A stretch of 64,000 bases of DNA from Agaribacter marinus (GTDB lineage Bacteria > Pseudomonadota > Gammaproteobacteria > Enterobacterales > Alteromonadaceae). Both the position numbers and the translations under genes were made by a program. Of the stretch, positions 37,912-46,601 are shown one piece after another. The stretch spans positions 620,001 through 684,000 of the forward strand of contig NZ_BSOT01000006.1 in assembly GCF_030160655.1 (NCBI RefSeq), read 5' to 3'. Every line of letters begins with the position of its first letter. Position 1 is the stretch's first letter. The notes below the pieces were generated by a model. It did not search any database. It saw only the letters and a program-made list of their open reading frames with translations, and was not told the DNA's origin.

Positions 37912-39753
37912 CTAAATAAATAAAGAAAGGAACTTATTAGCGGGCATAGGTTTATAGAAGTGATAACCTTGGAATGCTGTAATGTTCTTTTCTTTTAGGA
38001 AGGCTAACTCTTTATCGTTCTCAACACCCTCAACAATACACTCCATCGAAAAATGCTCGCAAATCCCAACGATAGAAGATGTAATGACTTGGTTGTCTTT
38101 ACAATTATTGATGTTAGCAATAAAACTGCGATCAATTTTAATTGTTTGTAAGGGAAGCTTTTGTAAGTATGACAGCGAAGAATAGCCGCTGCCAAAATCA
38201 TCCAACATAAAGTCGATACCTTCGCCATTGAGCTGATGCATTTTTGCAATGGTTAAATCGATATTATCGATGGCAACATTTTCGGTGATTTCTATGCGCA
38301 GCTTCTTATGATCTAAGGCATATTTGTCTATTGTCGTTAATAGGTTTTCGGTAAATTGGGGTTGTACGAACTGCCGAGGACTAATATTGATACTTAGATA
38401 CTTGGGCGTTAATTTGTAAATGTCTTTTTCTAGTATCTTCAGTGTTCTGCATGCTTCTTCAGCAACCCAATCGCCAATTGAGAGAATTAGGCCACATTCT
38501 TCTGCAACAGGGATAAACTCGGCAGGGCTTACCCAACCTAGTTCTTTACTGCGCCACCTAATAAGTGCTTCGGCACCAAGAATGTCGCCTGTTTCGTCCA
38601 CGAGAGGTTGATAGTAAACCTCAAATTCTTCATTTTGTATTGCTGTGCGTAGGTACTTCTCGATTTTAGAACGTTTGTCTGAAAATGCTTGCAAATCTTC
38701 ACTAAAGAAACTGAAACCATTGCGATTCCCATGTTTTATGCGATACATGGCAAGGTCTGCATTTTTAATGAGTTTTTGAGATTGAATATCGACACAGTTT
38801 TCTGCATGTTCTCGCACTGGGAACAGATTGATGCCCGTACTTATGGTGACAATTAATTCATTTTCGCCGACATGAATCGGTTGAGATATGGTTTCTGATA
38901 ATTTTTCGGCAATTCGTTTGGCCTTACTGGTGGCGATGTCTCTATCATTGTCTAGATCGACAACTAGCAGTGCAAATTCATCACCACCGATTCTGGCAAG
39001 CGTGTCACCTTCTCTTGTGCACTTTCTAAATCGTTTTGCTATTTCTTTGAGTACGCCATCGCCAAAGGAATGACCAAGGCTATCATTGATGACTTTAAAA
39101 CGGTCCAAATCAATATAGAAAATAGCACCAATTCTTTTACTTCTTATGGCGTTGGATATTGCTTTTTTCAAGTTGTCATTGAACATCTTGCGATTAGATA
39201 GTTGGGTTAGTGAATCCATCAGAGATTGTTCTCTGAGTTTTTCCTCTACTTTTTTTCTGGCTGATATTTCGTCTACTAAGGTTTGATGTTGTTCACATGC
39301 TAGACAACTGGTGGCCAACTTAGACATCAAAGACACCAATGCATTTATGACCTTGTCTTCAATTGTTTGATGTAAGCGCTCACAGATTAATATGCCAAAA
39401 TTAGGAACAAAGAAGAAATAGTGATGCGTGTCATCCTCAAAGGAATGTGTTTGAGACGGTGTAGCCTGTTGAAAAAGTGCGTTTGCCGCTTTAATTACCT
39501 TGGTGTCAAATCGACTATTTGATTTTGGAAAGCTTAAGGATTTGTAATCATCTAACGACGAATCATTGATGTGCCACACCATGTGAATGGCGCTTAGACT
39601 TAGCCTTTTTTGCGCACGTTCCATGAATACGTTTAACATGTCATCAAGCTTTAAGCCAATGCCAATATTCATAGACAGCTCATGCTGTATTGATATTATT
39701 TGGAGTGCTTGACCCATTGGGTTCATCGTCGTGACTCCATCACCTTTATGCAA
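37912..39753 (-). CDS. GGDEF-EAL cyclic di-GMP protein
   Basis: 613 residues with no transmembrane segment. An N-terminal ~165-residue GAF-like sensor region is followed by a GGDEF domain with intact GGDEF at 256-260 and an RxxD inhibitory site (REGD) five residues before it. The EAL domain has EAL at 395-397, SINISPRQF, ITENV, DDFGSGYSSL and EGVEN, so both the cyclase and the phosphodiesterase look competent. The start may be at the internal MNPMG, nine codons in. Three bases separate it from the FIST gene upstream, hence one operon; FIST probably supplies a signal. Confidence 0.9.
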   Translation of the reverse strand: MHKGDGVTTMNPMGQALQIISIQHELSMNIGIGLKLDDMLNVFMERAQKRLSLSAIHMVWHINDSSLDDYKSLSFPKSNSRFDTKVIKAANALFQQATPSQTHSFEDDTHHYFFFVPNFGILICERLHQTIEDKVINALVSLMSKLATSCLACEQHQTLVDEISARKKVEEKLREQSLMDSLTQLSNRKMFNDNLKKAISNAIRSKRIGAIFYIDLDRFKVINDSLGHSFGDGVLKEIAKRFRKCTREGDTLARIGGDEFALLVVDLDNDRDIATSKAKRIAEKLSETISQPIHVGENELIVTISTGINLFPVREHAENCVDIQSQKLIKNADLAMYRIKHGNRNGFSFFSEDLQAFSDKRSKIEKYLRTAIQNEEFEVYYQPLVDETGDILGAEALIRWRSKELGWVSPAEFIPVAEECGLILSIGDWVAEEACRTLKILEKDIYKLTPKYLSINISPRQFVQPQFTENLLTTIDKYALDHKKLRIEITENVAIDNIDLTIAKMHQLNGEGIDFMLDDFGSGYSSLSYLQKLPLQTIKIDRSFIANINNCKDNQVITSSIVGICEHFSMECIVEGVENDKELAFLKEKNITAFQGYHFYKPMPANKFLSLFI

Positions 39754-39756
39754 AAA

Positions 39757-40878
39757 TCAATCACTAGACATCACAATAGCAGCAACGGCTGTTTTGTTGT
39801 GTAAGTCGATACCGCCGGCTTTTCCAGAAGCAATTTCCCCTAGTGCGAGCGCTCCGAATAAGGGGGTGTTTTCTCCAAGCGTATGCCTAATTTTATGCAA
39901 TTCTTGCGTAAATTTGTCTCCCAAAAATAGCTTTCTGCTAATGCAGTCAAACAACAATGTAGCTTGTATATCCTTGGACACAGTTTTTTCTTGAATCGCA
40001 GATGCAGCAGCTTCAATTAAGCTATCAGCATGGCCCTTAAGTATGTACAACATTGTGTTTTCAGGTACCCGGCCAACACAAACTAAGGCTTGGTCGTTTA
40101 CGGTAATAGGGTCACGTACAAGTAGTTTTTCGTCTAGGCGCTCCAAACCAAATGGGTAGGAGGAGGCAATTTCAAAAAAGTTTTCGGTGTCGAGTTCTCT
40201 AGCATCATGTCGTTCGATGACGTCTTTATATACTTGATAAGCAGGTTCAAAATTCAGTTGTAAAATTTGGTTGTCGTCTACCTGATTAGCCAAAAATGGG
40301 CCTTCTAGTACTTCCCAACCATGGCCTATTGCGAGTTCTACATCTTGCTTGATAGCGACGAGTAGCATGGCATCTTTGATGATCCCTTTGGGTGTAAATA
40401 AGCAAGGCATTTGATTAAAGCTTAAAGAGCCGGCACCGCCACCAAATACTTGCAAGGATTGCCCAAATTTTTGAAATACTTGATTCAGTGCATTCCCAAT
40501 CCCTCTCGCCAAACCGTCAACGAGCATTAAGACAGTTGAAAAATCCTGCATAGCAAAGTGTATACTGAACTTGTTTTCGTGGCACTCGCTTAGGCCTTCA
40601 AATACTTTTACTTCTAGTTGCGCATGCATAGGGATGATTAGCATGCCAGTTTCGTATGCCGTGTCTTGATGAATTATGTTAGGGAACACGCCACCGAATA
40701 CAGGCTGTGCAATAGTTTGGAGTGTTTGATCGAGGCTAGTTCTGTCGTCGAGCCCATTGTCACAGCACAATATAAGAAAGCCACTCGGATGCGTTGTCTG
40801 TAATTGACTTATGGCATCATTTAATGTTGTTGAGGTGACATGTTCAATGTATTTCGCGACACCGAATATATTTTGCAT
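39757..40878 (-). CDS. FIST domain sensory protein
   Basis: 373 residues. The FIST_N and FIST_C pattern is seen in VFGGGAGSLSFNQMPCLFTP, then ELAIGHGWEVLEGPF, and the C-terminal LLFDCISRKLFLGDKFTQEL with GALALGEIASG. FIST domains are thought to bind small ligands, possibly amino acids, and to feed signal transduction proteins. It is directly upstream of the GGDEF-EAL gene. No membrane segment, so both proteins are cytosolic. Confidence 0.88.
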   Translation of the reverse strand: MQNIFGVAKYIEHVTSTTLNDAISQLQTTHPSGFLILCCDNGLDDRTSLDQTLQTIAQPVFGGVFPNIIHQDTAYETGMLIIPMHAQLEVKVFEGLSECHENKFSIHFAMQDFSTVLMLVDGLARGIGNALNQVFQKFGQSLQVFGGGAGSLSFNQMPCLFTPKGIIKDAMLLVAIKQDVELAIGHGWEVLEGPFLANQVDDNQILQLNFEPAYQVYKDVIERHDARELDTENFFEIASSYPFGLERLDEKLLVRDPITVNDQALVCVGRVPENTMLYILKGHADSLIEAAASAIQEKTVSKDIQATLLFDCISRKLFLGDKFTQELHKIRHTLGENTPLFGALALGEIASGKAGGIDLHNKTAVAAIVMSSD

Positions 40879-41037
40879 ACTAGTCCTACATTAAAATAAC
40901 AAATACTAGGAGAAGCCTAGGCTTACAAGGATTTCCCCGGATGCATGATATTTCTAATAGACGACGAAACTTATTAGACTATGGTTTTATCGGCAGTTGA
41001 ATAGTATTGTTTACCTTATTCGACAAACTTTAGGCCA

Positions 41038-41595
41038 TCATAGGTCTGATTGGCAATGCACTTGAATAAAGTTAGATTGCATAGGCATTGTGGAGACCGA
41101 AGTTTCAATCACCTGTTGAATATGTTGTAGACGCCTTGCTATTTCTGTTTCAGGCAGATTATCTACTATTGGATGATACGCATTTGCATGTGCGCCTTGC
41201 CCATGTATGACTGCCAACCACGATGTCTCGTCAAACAATTCGTTGTCTTTTCGAAAAATTCGCCCATTGCTTGTATACAATGACAATTTGTCGGTTACGC
41301 CTTGCGGTACATCCATGTGTTTACAGTAACGCCAAAATTCGATGTCTTCGCGGTCAGTCAATTTGTAATGTAGTATGATGAAGTCGCGAATTTGCTCCAT
41401 TTCCAACTTGCTTTGTGTATTAAATTCATCAATATCTACTTGGTTAAATTCGCTATTGGGAAAAAATGCCATTAAACGAGAAATAGCAGATTGAATGAGG
41501 TGTAATCCGGTAGATTCCAAAGGTTCAATGAAGCCAGCAGAACCGCCACCTAAAATAACAACATTTTTAATATTGTTTTGAGTATTCGTTTGCAT
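41038..41595 (-). pseudogene. Flavin-dependent tryptophan halogenase with in-frame internal deletion
   Basis: A 185-residue ORF. Residues 11-21 are the halogenase FAD-binding start (NVVILGGGSAG), and the next residues (FIEPLESTGLHLI) belong to the C-terminal half, near residue 320-350 of normal ~500-residue members. The rest (RDFIILHYKLTDREDIEFW, then FDETSWLAVIHGQG, YHPIVDNL) is a good halogenase C-terminus. About 300 residues, including the catalytic Lys and the flavin box, are missing without a frameshift. A good RBS (AAGGAC) remains. It is almost certainly non-functional as a halogenase. Related full-length genes often sit in TonB/polysaccharide loci. Confidence 0.85.
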
Positions 41596-41627
41596 GCTTT
41601 AATGTCCTTTTAAGTGTCAATAACGTA

Positions 41628-41778
41628 CTACGCTGATAGGGCTTGTTCAAAGCGGTATTTGAGTTTGTCTAATATGCCTTGCTTGGTAAAACGGAAATCG
41701 TCAGTAGCGCCTCTTTAAATCCAGGAAATAAATATGCTGCAACGAAGCTCATAAGGGTCCCAATGACGATTATTGGTT
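41628..41778 (-). pseudogene. Possible C-terminal remnant of a membrane protein, frameshifted
   Basis: Read on the minus strand, one frame gives IGTLMSFVAAYLFPGFKEAL, like a last membrane helix. A neighbouring frame continues with DDFRFTKQGILDKLKYRFEQ and stops 33 bases before the halogenase start, at normal operon spacing. One base shift is needed to join them. It may be what is left of a transporter gene deleted from the same unit; this is speculative. Confidence 0.3.
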
Positions 41779-41791
41779 GAAATCGATTTCA
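41778..41791. promoter_or_regulatory. LacI-type operator palindrome TGAAATCGATTTCA
   Basis: A perfect 14-bp palindrome of the TGAAANCGNTTTCA type, on the upstream side of the halogenase unit. Three similar sites lie at 42048, 62216 and 62323, the last two flanking the lacI promoter. Confidence 0.7.
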
Positions 41792-42047
41792 TATTATGTG
41801 CAAAAAAATCGGCTTAAACAGGCATTTTGCTTAGCTAAGCATGAAATAAATGGAAAATGTTTAAAACCGATATTCTTACTTTATTTCAAAATGTCAACAT
41901 ATTGTAAACTTGGATGCACTGTGGATGTAAGTTTATGTTTATTAATGCATCTTAAGTGATTGATATTAAATTACTTAAGTATTTCCTAACGTTTTTTTAC
42001 GATATTCGAAGATAATTTCTATGTTATCAAATTGTTTAATTATTTAT

Positions 42048-42061
42048 TGAAAACGGTTTCA
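42048..42061. promoter_or_regulatory. LacI-type operator TGAAAACGGTTTCA before the SSS-GH94-GH5 operon
   Basis: A near-perfect 14-bp palindrome 67 bases before the symporter start. It matches the site at lacI (62216) at 13 of 14 positions, supporting control by the LacI regulator encoded at 61167. Confidence 0.75.
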
Positions 42062-42128
42062 TAATGCATTACCGTTTAAACCAAATTGAGTAGCAGACTC
42101 ATTATTCATGAACTGAACTAGGGGAATT

Positions 42129-43991
42129 ATGCAAATTGCTGTAATTGATATGACCATCGTTGCTGCCTATTTATTGGCAATAATATCCATAGGTTTCTAT
42201 TTAAAGAAAAGGGCATCTAAAGACATGTCGGCTTATTACCAAGGTGGCCGCAAGTTACCTTGGTACATGTTAGGCCTGTCAAATGCATCCGGTATGTTCG
42301 ACATTTCAGGCACCATGTGGTTGGTGACCTTAATGTTTGTTTATGGCATGAAAAGTATCTGGATACCTTGGTTGTGGCCGGTTTTCAATCAAGTCTTTCT
42401 TATGGTGTATTTGTCTATTTGGTTACGACGTTCAAACGTATTGACCGGTGCAGAGTGGATGCGAACGCGTTTTGGTGATAGCCACGGAGGAAAATTGTCG
42501 CATTTCGTTGTCGTATTGTTTGCCATTATAAGTGTGTTGGGCTTTTTGGCTTATGGATTTGTGGGGGTCGGTAAGTTTGTTGAAATATTTGTGCCTTACG
42601 AAATTGTTTCTCCCTATCTGCCTTTTGAACTATCGCCTGAATTTGTCCCACATTTTTACGGTATCTCTTTTACTGCTATCGCGACACTTTATGTAATGTT
42701 AGGCGGAATGATGAGTATTGTATGGGCGGACGTGTTGCAGTTTACTATCATGACGTTTGCAGCTTTGGCCATTGGTTTCATTGCGATGGCGCAAGTGTCA
42801 CCTGACGCATTATCTGCTGCGACCCCAGAGGGGTGGAATAATCCCTTTTTTGGCTGGTCATTGTCTCTAGATTGGTCGGGTATTATTGACGAAGTCAATG
42901 ACAAAATCTTATCTGATGGATACTCATTATTCAGTATTTTTGTAATGATGATGCTGTTTAAAGGTGTATTAGTAAGTGCCGCTGGCCCAGCACCGAACTA
43001 CGATATGCAAAAGATACTTGCGACTAAGTCACCTAAAGAAGGTGCATTGATGAGTGGCTTTGTGTCTATTGTTTTAATGCCTATTCGCTATTTTATGATT
43101 GCGGGTTTTACAGTGCTCGCCATTGTTTATTACGACCGATTGGATCTTGTGTCTGGTGGCTCTTTAGATTTTGAAAATATCTTACCAAGTGCAATCTTGG
43201 AGTTTGCACCAGTGGGTATTTTAGGGATTCTGCTAGCGGGTTTAATCGCGGCTTTCATGTCAACCTTTGCAGCCACAGTAAATGCTGCGCCAGCATACTT
43301 AGTGAATGATATTTACCATCGTTACATCAACCCAAACGCAAGTAATAAGACCCTCATTCGCGCGAGTTATCTAATTTCGGTAGCGGTAGTCGTGATCAGT
43401 ACGTTCATTGGCCTTTATGTGCAAAGCATTAACAGTGTATTGCAGTGGTTAGTATCAGGGCTTTGGGGTGGATACGTTGTCTCAAATGTATTGAAGTGGT
43501 ACTGGTGGCGGTTAAATGGCTACGGCTACTTCTTCGGTATGCTGGCCGGTATTGTTGGCGCGCTAGTATTCCCGCCTATATTTTCAGCCGTATTTCCCGA
43601 AATTAGTTCGGACATTGCACCATTGAGCGTGTTCCCCATTCTACTTATTGTTTCGGGTTTAGTGTGTATTTTAGTCAGTATTTACACGCCTCATGACGAT
43701 ATTGAGGTCTTGAAATCGTTTTATAAGACAGTGCGACCTTGGGGATTCTGGGGGCCGATTAAAGCGCAAGTGATGGCAGAAGATCCAGATTTTGTTCCGA
43801 ATAAAAATTTCAAAAACGATATGTTTAATGTTGCAACCGGTGTTGTAACGCAAACGTGTTTAGTCGCGCTTCCCGTTTTTATTGTCATTAAAGAATGGGG
43901 CTCTATGACTACTACGCTTGTTATTTTAGTGGTGAGTGCGACTTTATTGAAGCGCAACTGGTACAACAAATTAGATGAAAATGCAGCATGA
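42129..43991 (+). CDS. Sodium:solute symporter (SSS family), probably for cello-oligosaccharides
   Basis: A 620-residue polytopic protein with about 13-14 helices and an SSS N-terminus (MQIAVIDMTIVAAYLLAIIS, then YYQGGRKLPWYMLGLSNASG). The AGGGG-like ribosome binding site (aGGGGaattATG) is strong. It differs from the galactose-type symporter at 8-9.7 kb. Its stop overlaps the GH94 start (ATGA), so translation is coupled. With an intracellular GH94 phosphorylase and a secreted GH5 cellulase in the same operon, cellobiose or a similar beta-glucan disaccharide is the likely substrate (inference). Confidence 0.87.
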   Translation: MQIAVIDMTIVAAYLLAIISIGFYLKKRASKDMSAYYQGGRKLPWYMLGLSNASGMFDISGTMWLVTLMFVYGMKSIWIPWLWPVFNQVFLMVYLSIWLRRSNVLTGAEWMRTRFGDSHGGKLSHFVVVLFAIISVLGFLAYGFVGVGKFVEIFVPYEIVSPYLPFELSPEFVPHFYGISFTAIATLYVMLGGMMSIVWADVLQFTIMTFAALAIGFIAMAQVSPDALSAATPEGWNNPFFGWSLSLDWSGIIDEVNDKILSDGYSLFSIFVMMMLFKGVLVSAAGPAPNYDMQKILATKSPKEGALMSGFVSIVLMPIRYFMIAGFTVLAIVYYDRLDLVSGGSLDFENILPSAILEFAPVGILGILLAGLIAAFMSTFAATVNAAPAYLVNDIYHRYINPNASNKTLIRASYLISVAVVVISTFIGLYVQSINSVLQWLVSGLWGGYVVSNVLKWYWWRLNGYGYFFGMLAGIVGALVFPPIFSAVFPEISSDIAPLSVFPILLIVSGLVCILVSIYTPHDDIEVLKSFYKTVRPWGFWGPIKAQVMAEDPDFVPNKNFKNDMFNVATGVVTQTCLVALPVFIVIKEWGSMTTTLVILVVSATLLKRNWYNKLDENAA

Positions 43992-46513
43992 TAGATTCAA
44001 AAACTAAATTTGGTCATTTTGACAATGACAATTATGAATACGTAATTACCGATCCGTTTACGCCGTCTCCATGGATCAATTACCTAGGAAATGATGGCTT
44101 CCATGGGTTAATTTCTAACACAGCGGGTGGTTACACATTTTTCCGTGATCCGAAGTTTAGACGCTTAACTCGATATAGGTACAACAATGTGCCTGTAGAT
44201 ACTGGTGGTAGATATTTTTATATTTCAGATGGGGACGACGCGTGGTCGCTCGCTGGGCGTCCGATGGATACGGTACTTGATAAGTACGAATGTCGACACG
44301 GTATGGGATATTCACGCTTTTTATCACGTAAAAATGATGTGGAAGCGAAGGCAACGTGTTTTGTTCCGTTAAATACGACTGCCGAAGTTTACATGGTGTC
44401 ACTCGAGAACACCGGTGCTAAAAGTAAACAACTAAGCATGTTCTCATTTTTAGAATGGTGTTTGTGGAATGCTGAAGATGATGCAACTAATTTTCAACGA
44501 AACTTGTCCACGGGTGAAGTCGAAATTTCTGAGAGCACACTTTTTCATAAAACCGAATTTAGAGAGCGTCGTAATCATTATGCTTTTTATCATGTGAATC
44601 ATGAATTATCCGGCTTTGATACGTGTCGAGATAGTTTTTTAGGCCCGTATCGCGGCATGCATAACCCGCTTGTGGTCGAGACGGGTAAATCCAACAATTC
44701 TCATGCGCACGGTTTTTCGCCTATTGCGTCACACCATTTAAAAGTGGATTTAGCGCCGGGCGAAAAAACCTCTTTCGTTTTTGTTATGGGCTATTGCGAA
44801 TTGGCCAATGACGAAAAGTGGGCACGGCCGGGCGTTATAAATAAAAAACCTGCAGAAGCACTCATTCACCGTTTTGATACGACTGAGAAAGCACAAGCGG
44901 CTTTAGATGATTTACATCGGTACTGGCAAGACTTGTTAGGTAAGTGTGTTGTTAAAACACCTGACAGTGCGTTTGATACCAGTATTAACATTTGGAATCA
45001 ATACCAAAATATGGTGACGTTTAATTTATCAAGAAGCGCATCGTTTTATGAAAGCGGTATTGGCAGAGGTATGGGATTTAGAGACTCTAATCAAGATACC
45101 ATTGGTTTTACGCACATGGTGCCGAATAAAGTGCGTGAGCGTATTTTGGATTTATCTGCGACCCAAAAACCAGACGGTTCAGCATTTCACCAATATCAAC
45201 CATTAACTAAAAAAGGTAACGCCAATATTGGTGGTAACTTTAATGATGATCCTATGTGGCTGGTGCTGTCGACCTGCAACTACATTAAAGAGACAGGAGA
45301 CTACGCAATATTAGACGAACTCGTCCCGTTTAATAATGATGAAACCGACAGCGGCACTCACTTTGAGCATTTACATCGGGCCTTTAATCATGTGGTGAAC
45401 AATTTAGGGCCTCATGGTTTGCCCTTAATCGGCCGCGCCGATTGGAATGACTGTTTAAACCTTAATTGCTTTTCAACTGATCCAAATGAATCTTTTCAAA
45501 CAACGCAACGCGGTGCGTCAGATATTGCTGAGTCATTAATGATTGCTGGGCAATTTGTCTTGTACGGAGAAGAATTTGCCGTGTTGTGTGATAAGACAGG
45601 ACATTCAGAATTAGCGCTCACTTGTCGTGCGCATACTGATAAGATGCGAGAGGCGATCAACACGCACGGATGGGATGGCGAGTGGTTTTTAAGAGCTTAC
45701 GATGCAAGAGGTAATAAGGTAGGCTCAAACGATAATCAAGAAGGTAAAATTTTTATCGAGTCTCAAGGGTTCTGCGTAATGGCTGGCGTAGGTACTGACA
45801 ATGGTCGAGCAAAGAAAGCGATGGACTCGGTGGCAGAGCATTTGGTAACAGACTACGGCATCATGCTACAGCAACCTGCATTCAGCGGATATGACAAATA
45901 TTTGGGCGAGATATCGTCTTATCCGCCAGGTTACAAAGAGAATGCTGGCATTTTTTGCCATAACAACCCGTGGATCATTATTTCTGAAGCAATGTTACAC
46001 AACCCTGATCGCAGTTTGGCGTATTTTTCTAAGTTGTGCCCGACATATTTACAAGACAAACAAGCTTTGCGTCGCTCTGAACCGTATGTTTATAGCCAAA
46101 TGGTCGCTGGTGCTGATTCCGCTGTGCCTGGCCAAGCTAAGAACTCGTGGTTAACAGGGACGGCATCTTGGAGCTATTATGCTGCAGTGCAGTATATATT
46201 GGGTATTCGACCAGACTACGATGGTTTAAGAATATCGCCTTGTGTGCCTGCTGAATGGCAAGAAATCAATGTGAAACGCACATTCCGGGGTGCTCGCTAC
46301 GATATCGATATAGTGAATGACGTAAGTGATGCTAGTGTCGGCGATGATCATACTGGTGAGTGCAATACCAGCAATACTAGTGATAGCACTAAACCATGCG
46401 TGACAGCTTCCCGCATTAGTATTGTTGTTGACGGAAATGCACTGATAGGCAACTTGATTCCATTCGCTGAGTTTTCTGGCGACCACAAGGTTGTGGTGAC
46501 CTTAACTAAATAA
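43988..46513 (+). CDS. GH94 cellobiose phosphorylase-like enzyme
   Basis: 841 residues with no signal peptide, so cytosolic. The N-terminal beta-sandwich has FGHFDNDNYEYVITDPFTPS, then PWINYLGNDGFHGLIS and RLTRYRYNNVPVDTGGRYFY, which closely follow the known cellobiose phosphorylases of Cellvibrio and Cellulomonas. The catalytic Asp lies in GRADWNDCLNL (about residue 485). A stretch rich in Asp, Ser and Thr near residues 779-805 is an unusual low-complexity insert. The enzyme would split imported cellobiose with phosphate into glucose-1-phosphate and glucose. Its start overlaps the symporter stop. Confidence 0.88.
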   Translation: MIDSKTKFGHFDNDNYEYVITDPFTPSPWINYLGNDGFHGLISNTAGGYTFFRDPKFRRLTRYRYNNVPVDTGGRYFYISDGDDAWSLAGRPMDTVLDKYECRHGMGYSRFLSRKNDVEAKATCFVPLNTTAEVYMVSLENTGAKSKQLSMFSFLEWCLWNAEDDATNFQRNLSTGEVEISESTLFHKTEFRERRNHYAFYHVNHELSGFDTCRDSFLGPYRGMHNPLVVETGKSNNSHAHGFSPIASHHLKVDLAPGEKTSFVFVMGYCELANDEKWARPGVINKKPAEALIHRFDTTEKAQAALDDLHRYWQDLLGKCVVKTPDSAFDTSINIWNQYQNMVTFNLSRSASFYESGIGRGMGFRDSNQDTIGFTHMVPNKVRERILDLSATQKPDGSAFHQYQPLTKKGNANIGGNFNDDPMWLVLSTCNYIKETGDYAILDELVPFNNDETDSGTHFEHLHRAFNHVVNNLGPHGLPLIGRADWNDCLNLNCFSTDPNESFQTTQRGASDIAESLMIAGQFVLYGEEFAVLCDKTGHSELALTCRAHTDKMREAINTHGWDGEWFLRAYDARGNKVGSNDNQEGKIFIESQGFCVMAGVGTDNGRAKKAMDSVAEHLVTDYGIMLQQPAFSGYDKYLGEISSYPPGYKENAGIFCHNNPWIIISEAMLHNPDRSLAYFSKLCPTYLQDKQALRRSEPYVYSQMVAGADSAVPGQAKNSWLTGTASWSYYAAVQYILGIRPDYDGLRISPCVPAEWQEINVKRTFRGARYDIDIVNDVSDASVGDDHTGECNTSNTSDSTKPCVTASRISIVVDGNALIGNLIPFAEFSGDHKVVVTLTK

Positions 46514-46559
46514 TTAGATTGTTACTTTTTTTAAACGTTGTTTTAAAGCTTTGATTAAT

Positions 46560-46577
46560 GCGCACTATTTTGTGCGC
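46560..46577 (+). terminator. Intercistronic hairpin between GH94 and GH5
   Basis: GCGCAC / GTGCGC with a 6-base loop is followed by TAATAATAAAAAA rather than a T tract. It may attenuate or stabilise mRNA before the GH5 gene. Confidence 0.45.
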
Positions 46578-46601
46578 TAATAATAAAAAACAGGATTAAA
46601 T

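Larger units (their letters stand above)
41596..42128. other. Gap between halogenase remnant and cello-oligosaccharide operon
   Basis: 533 bases holding two LacI-type palindromes (41778-41791 and 42048-42061) and, on the minus strand, a possible gene fragment at 41628-41778. The rest is AT-rich upstream sequence of the symporter gene. Confidence 0.6.

Noticed and set aside
41777-41959. A 60-codon plus-strand ORF between halogenase remnant and symporter
   Set aside because: It has no RBS or family resemblance and overlaps the operator palindrome.
42160-42478. ORF in another frame inside the SSS symporter gene
   Set aside because: It lies inside a strong SSS coding sequence and has His-rich random composition.
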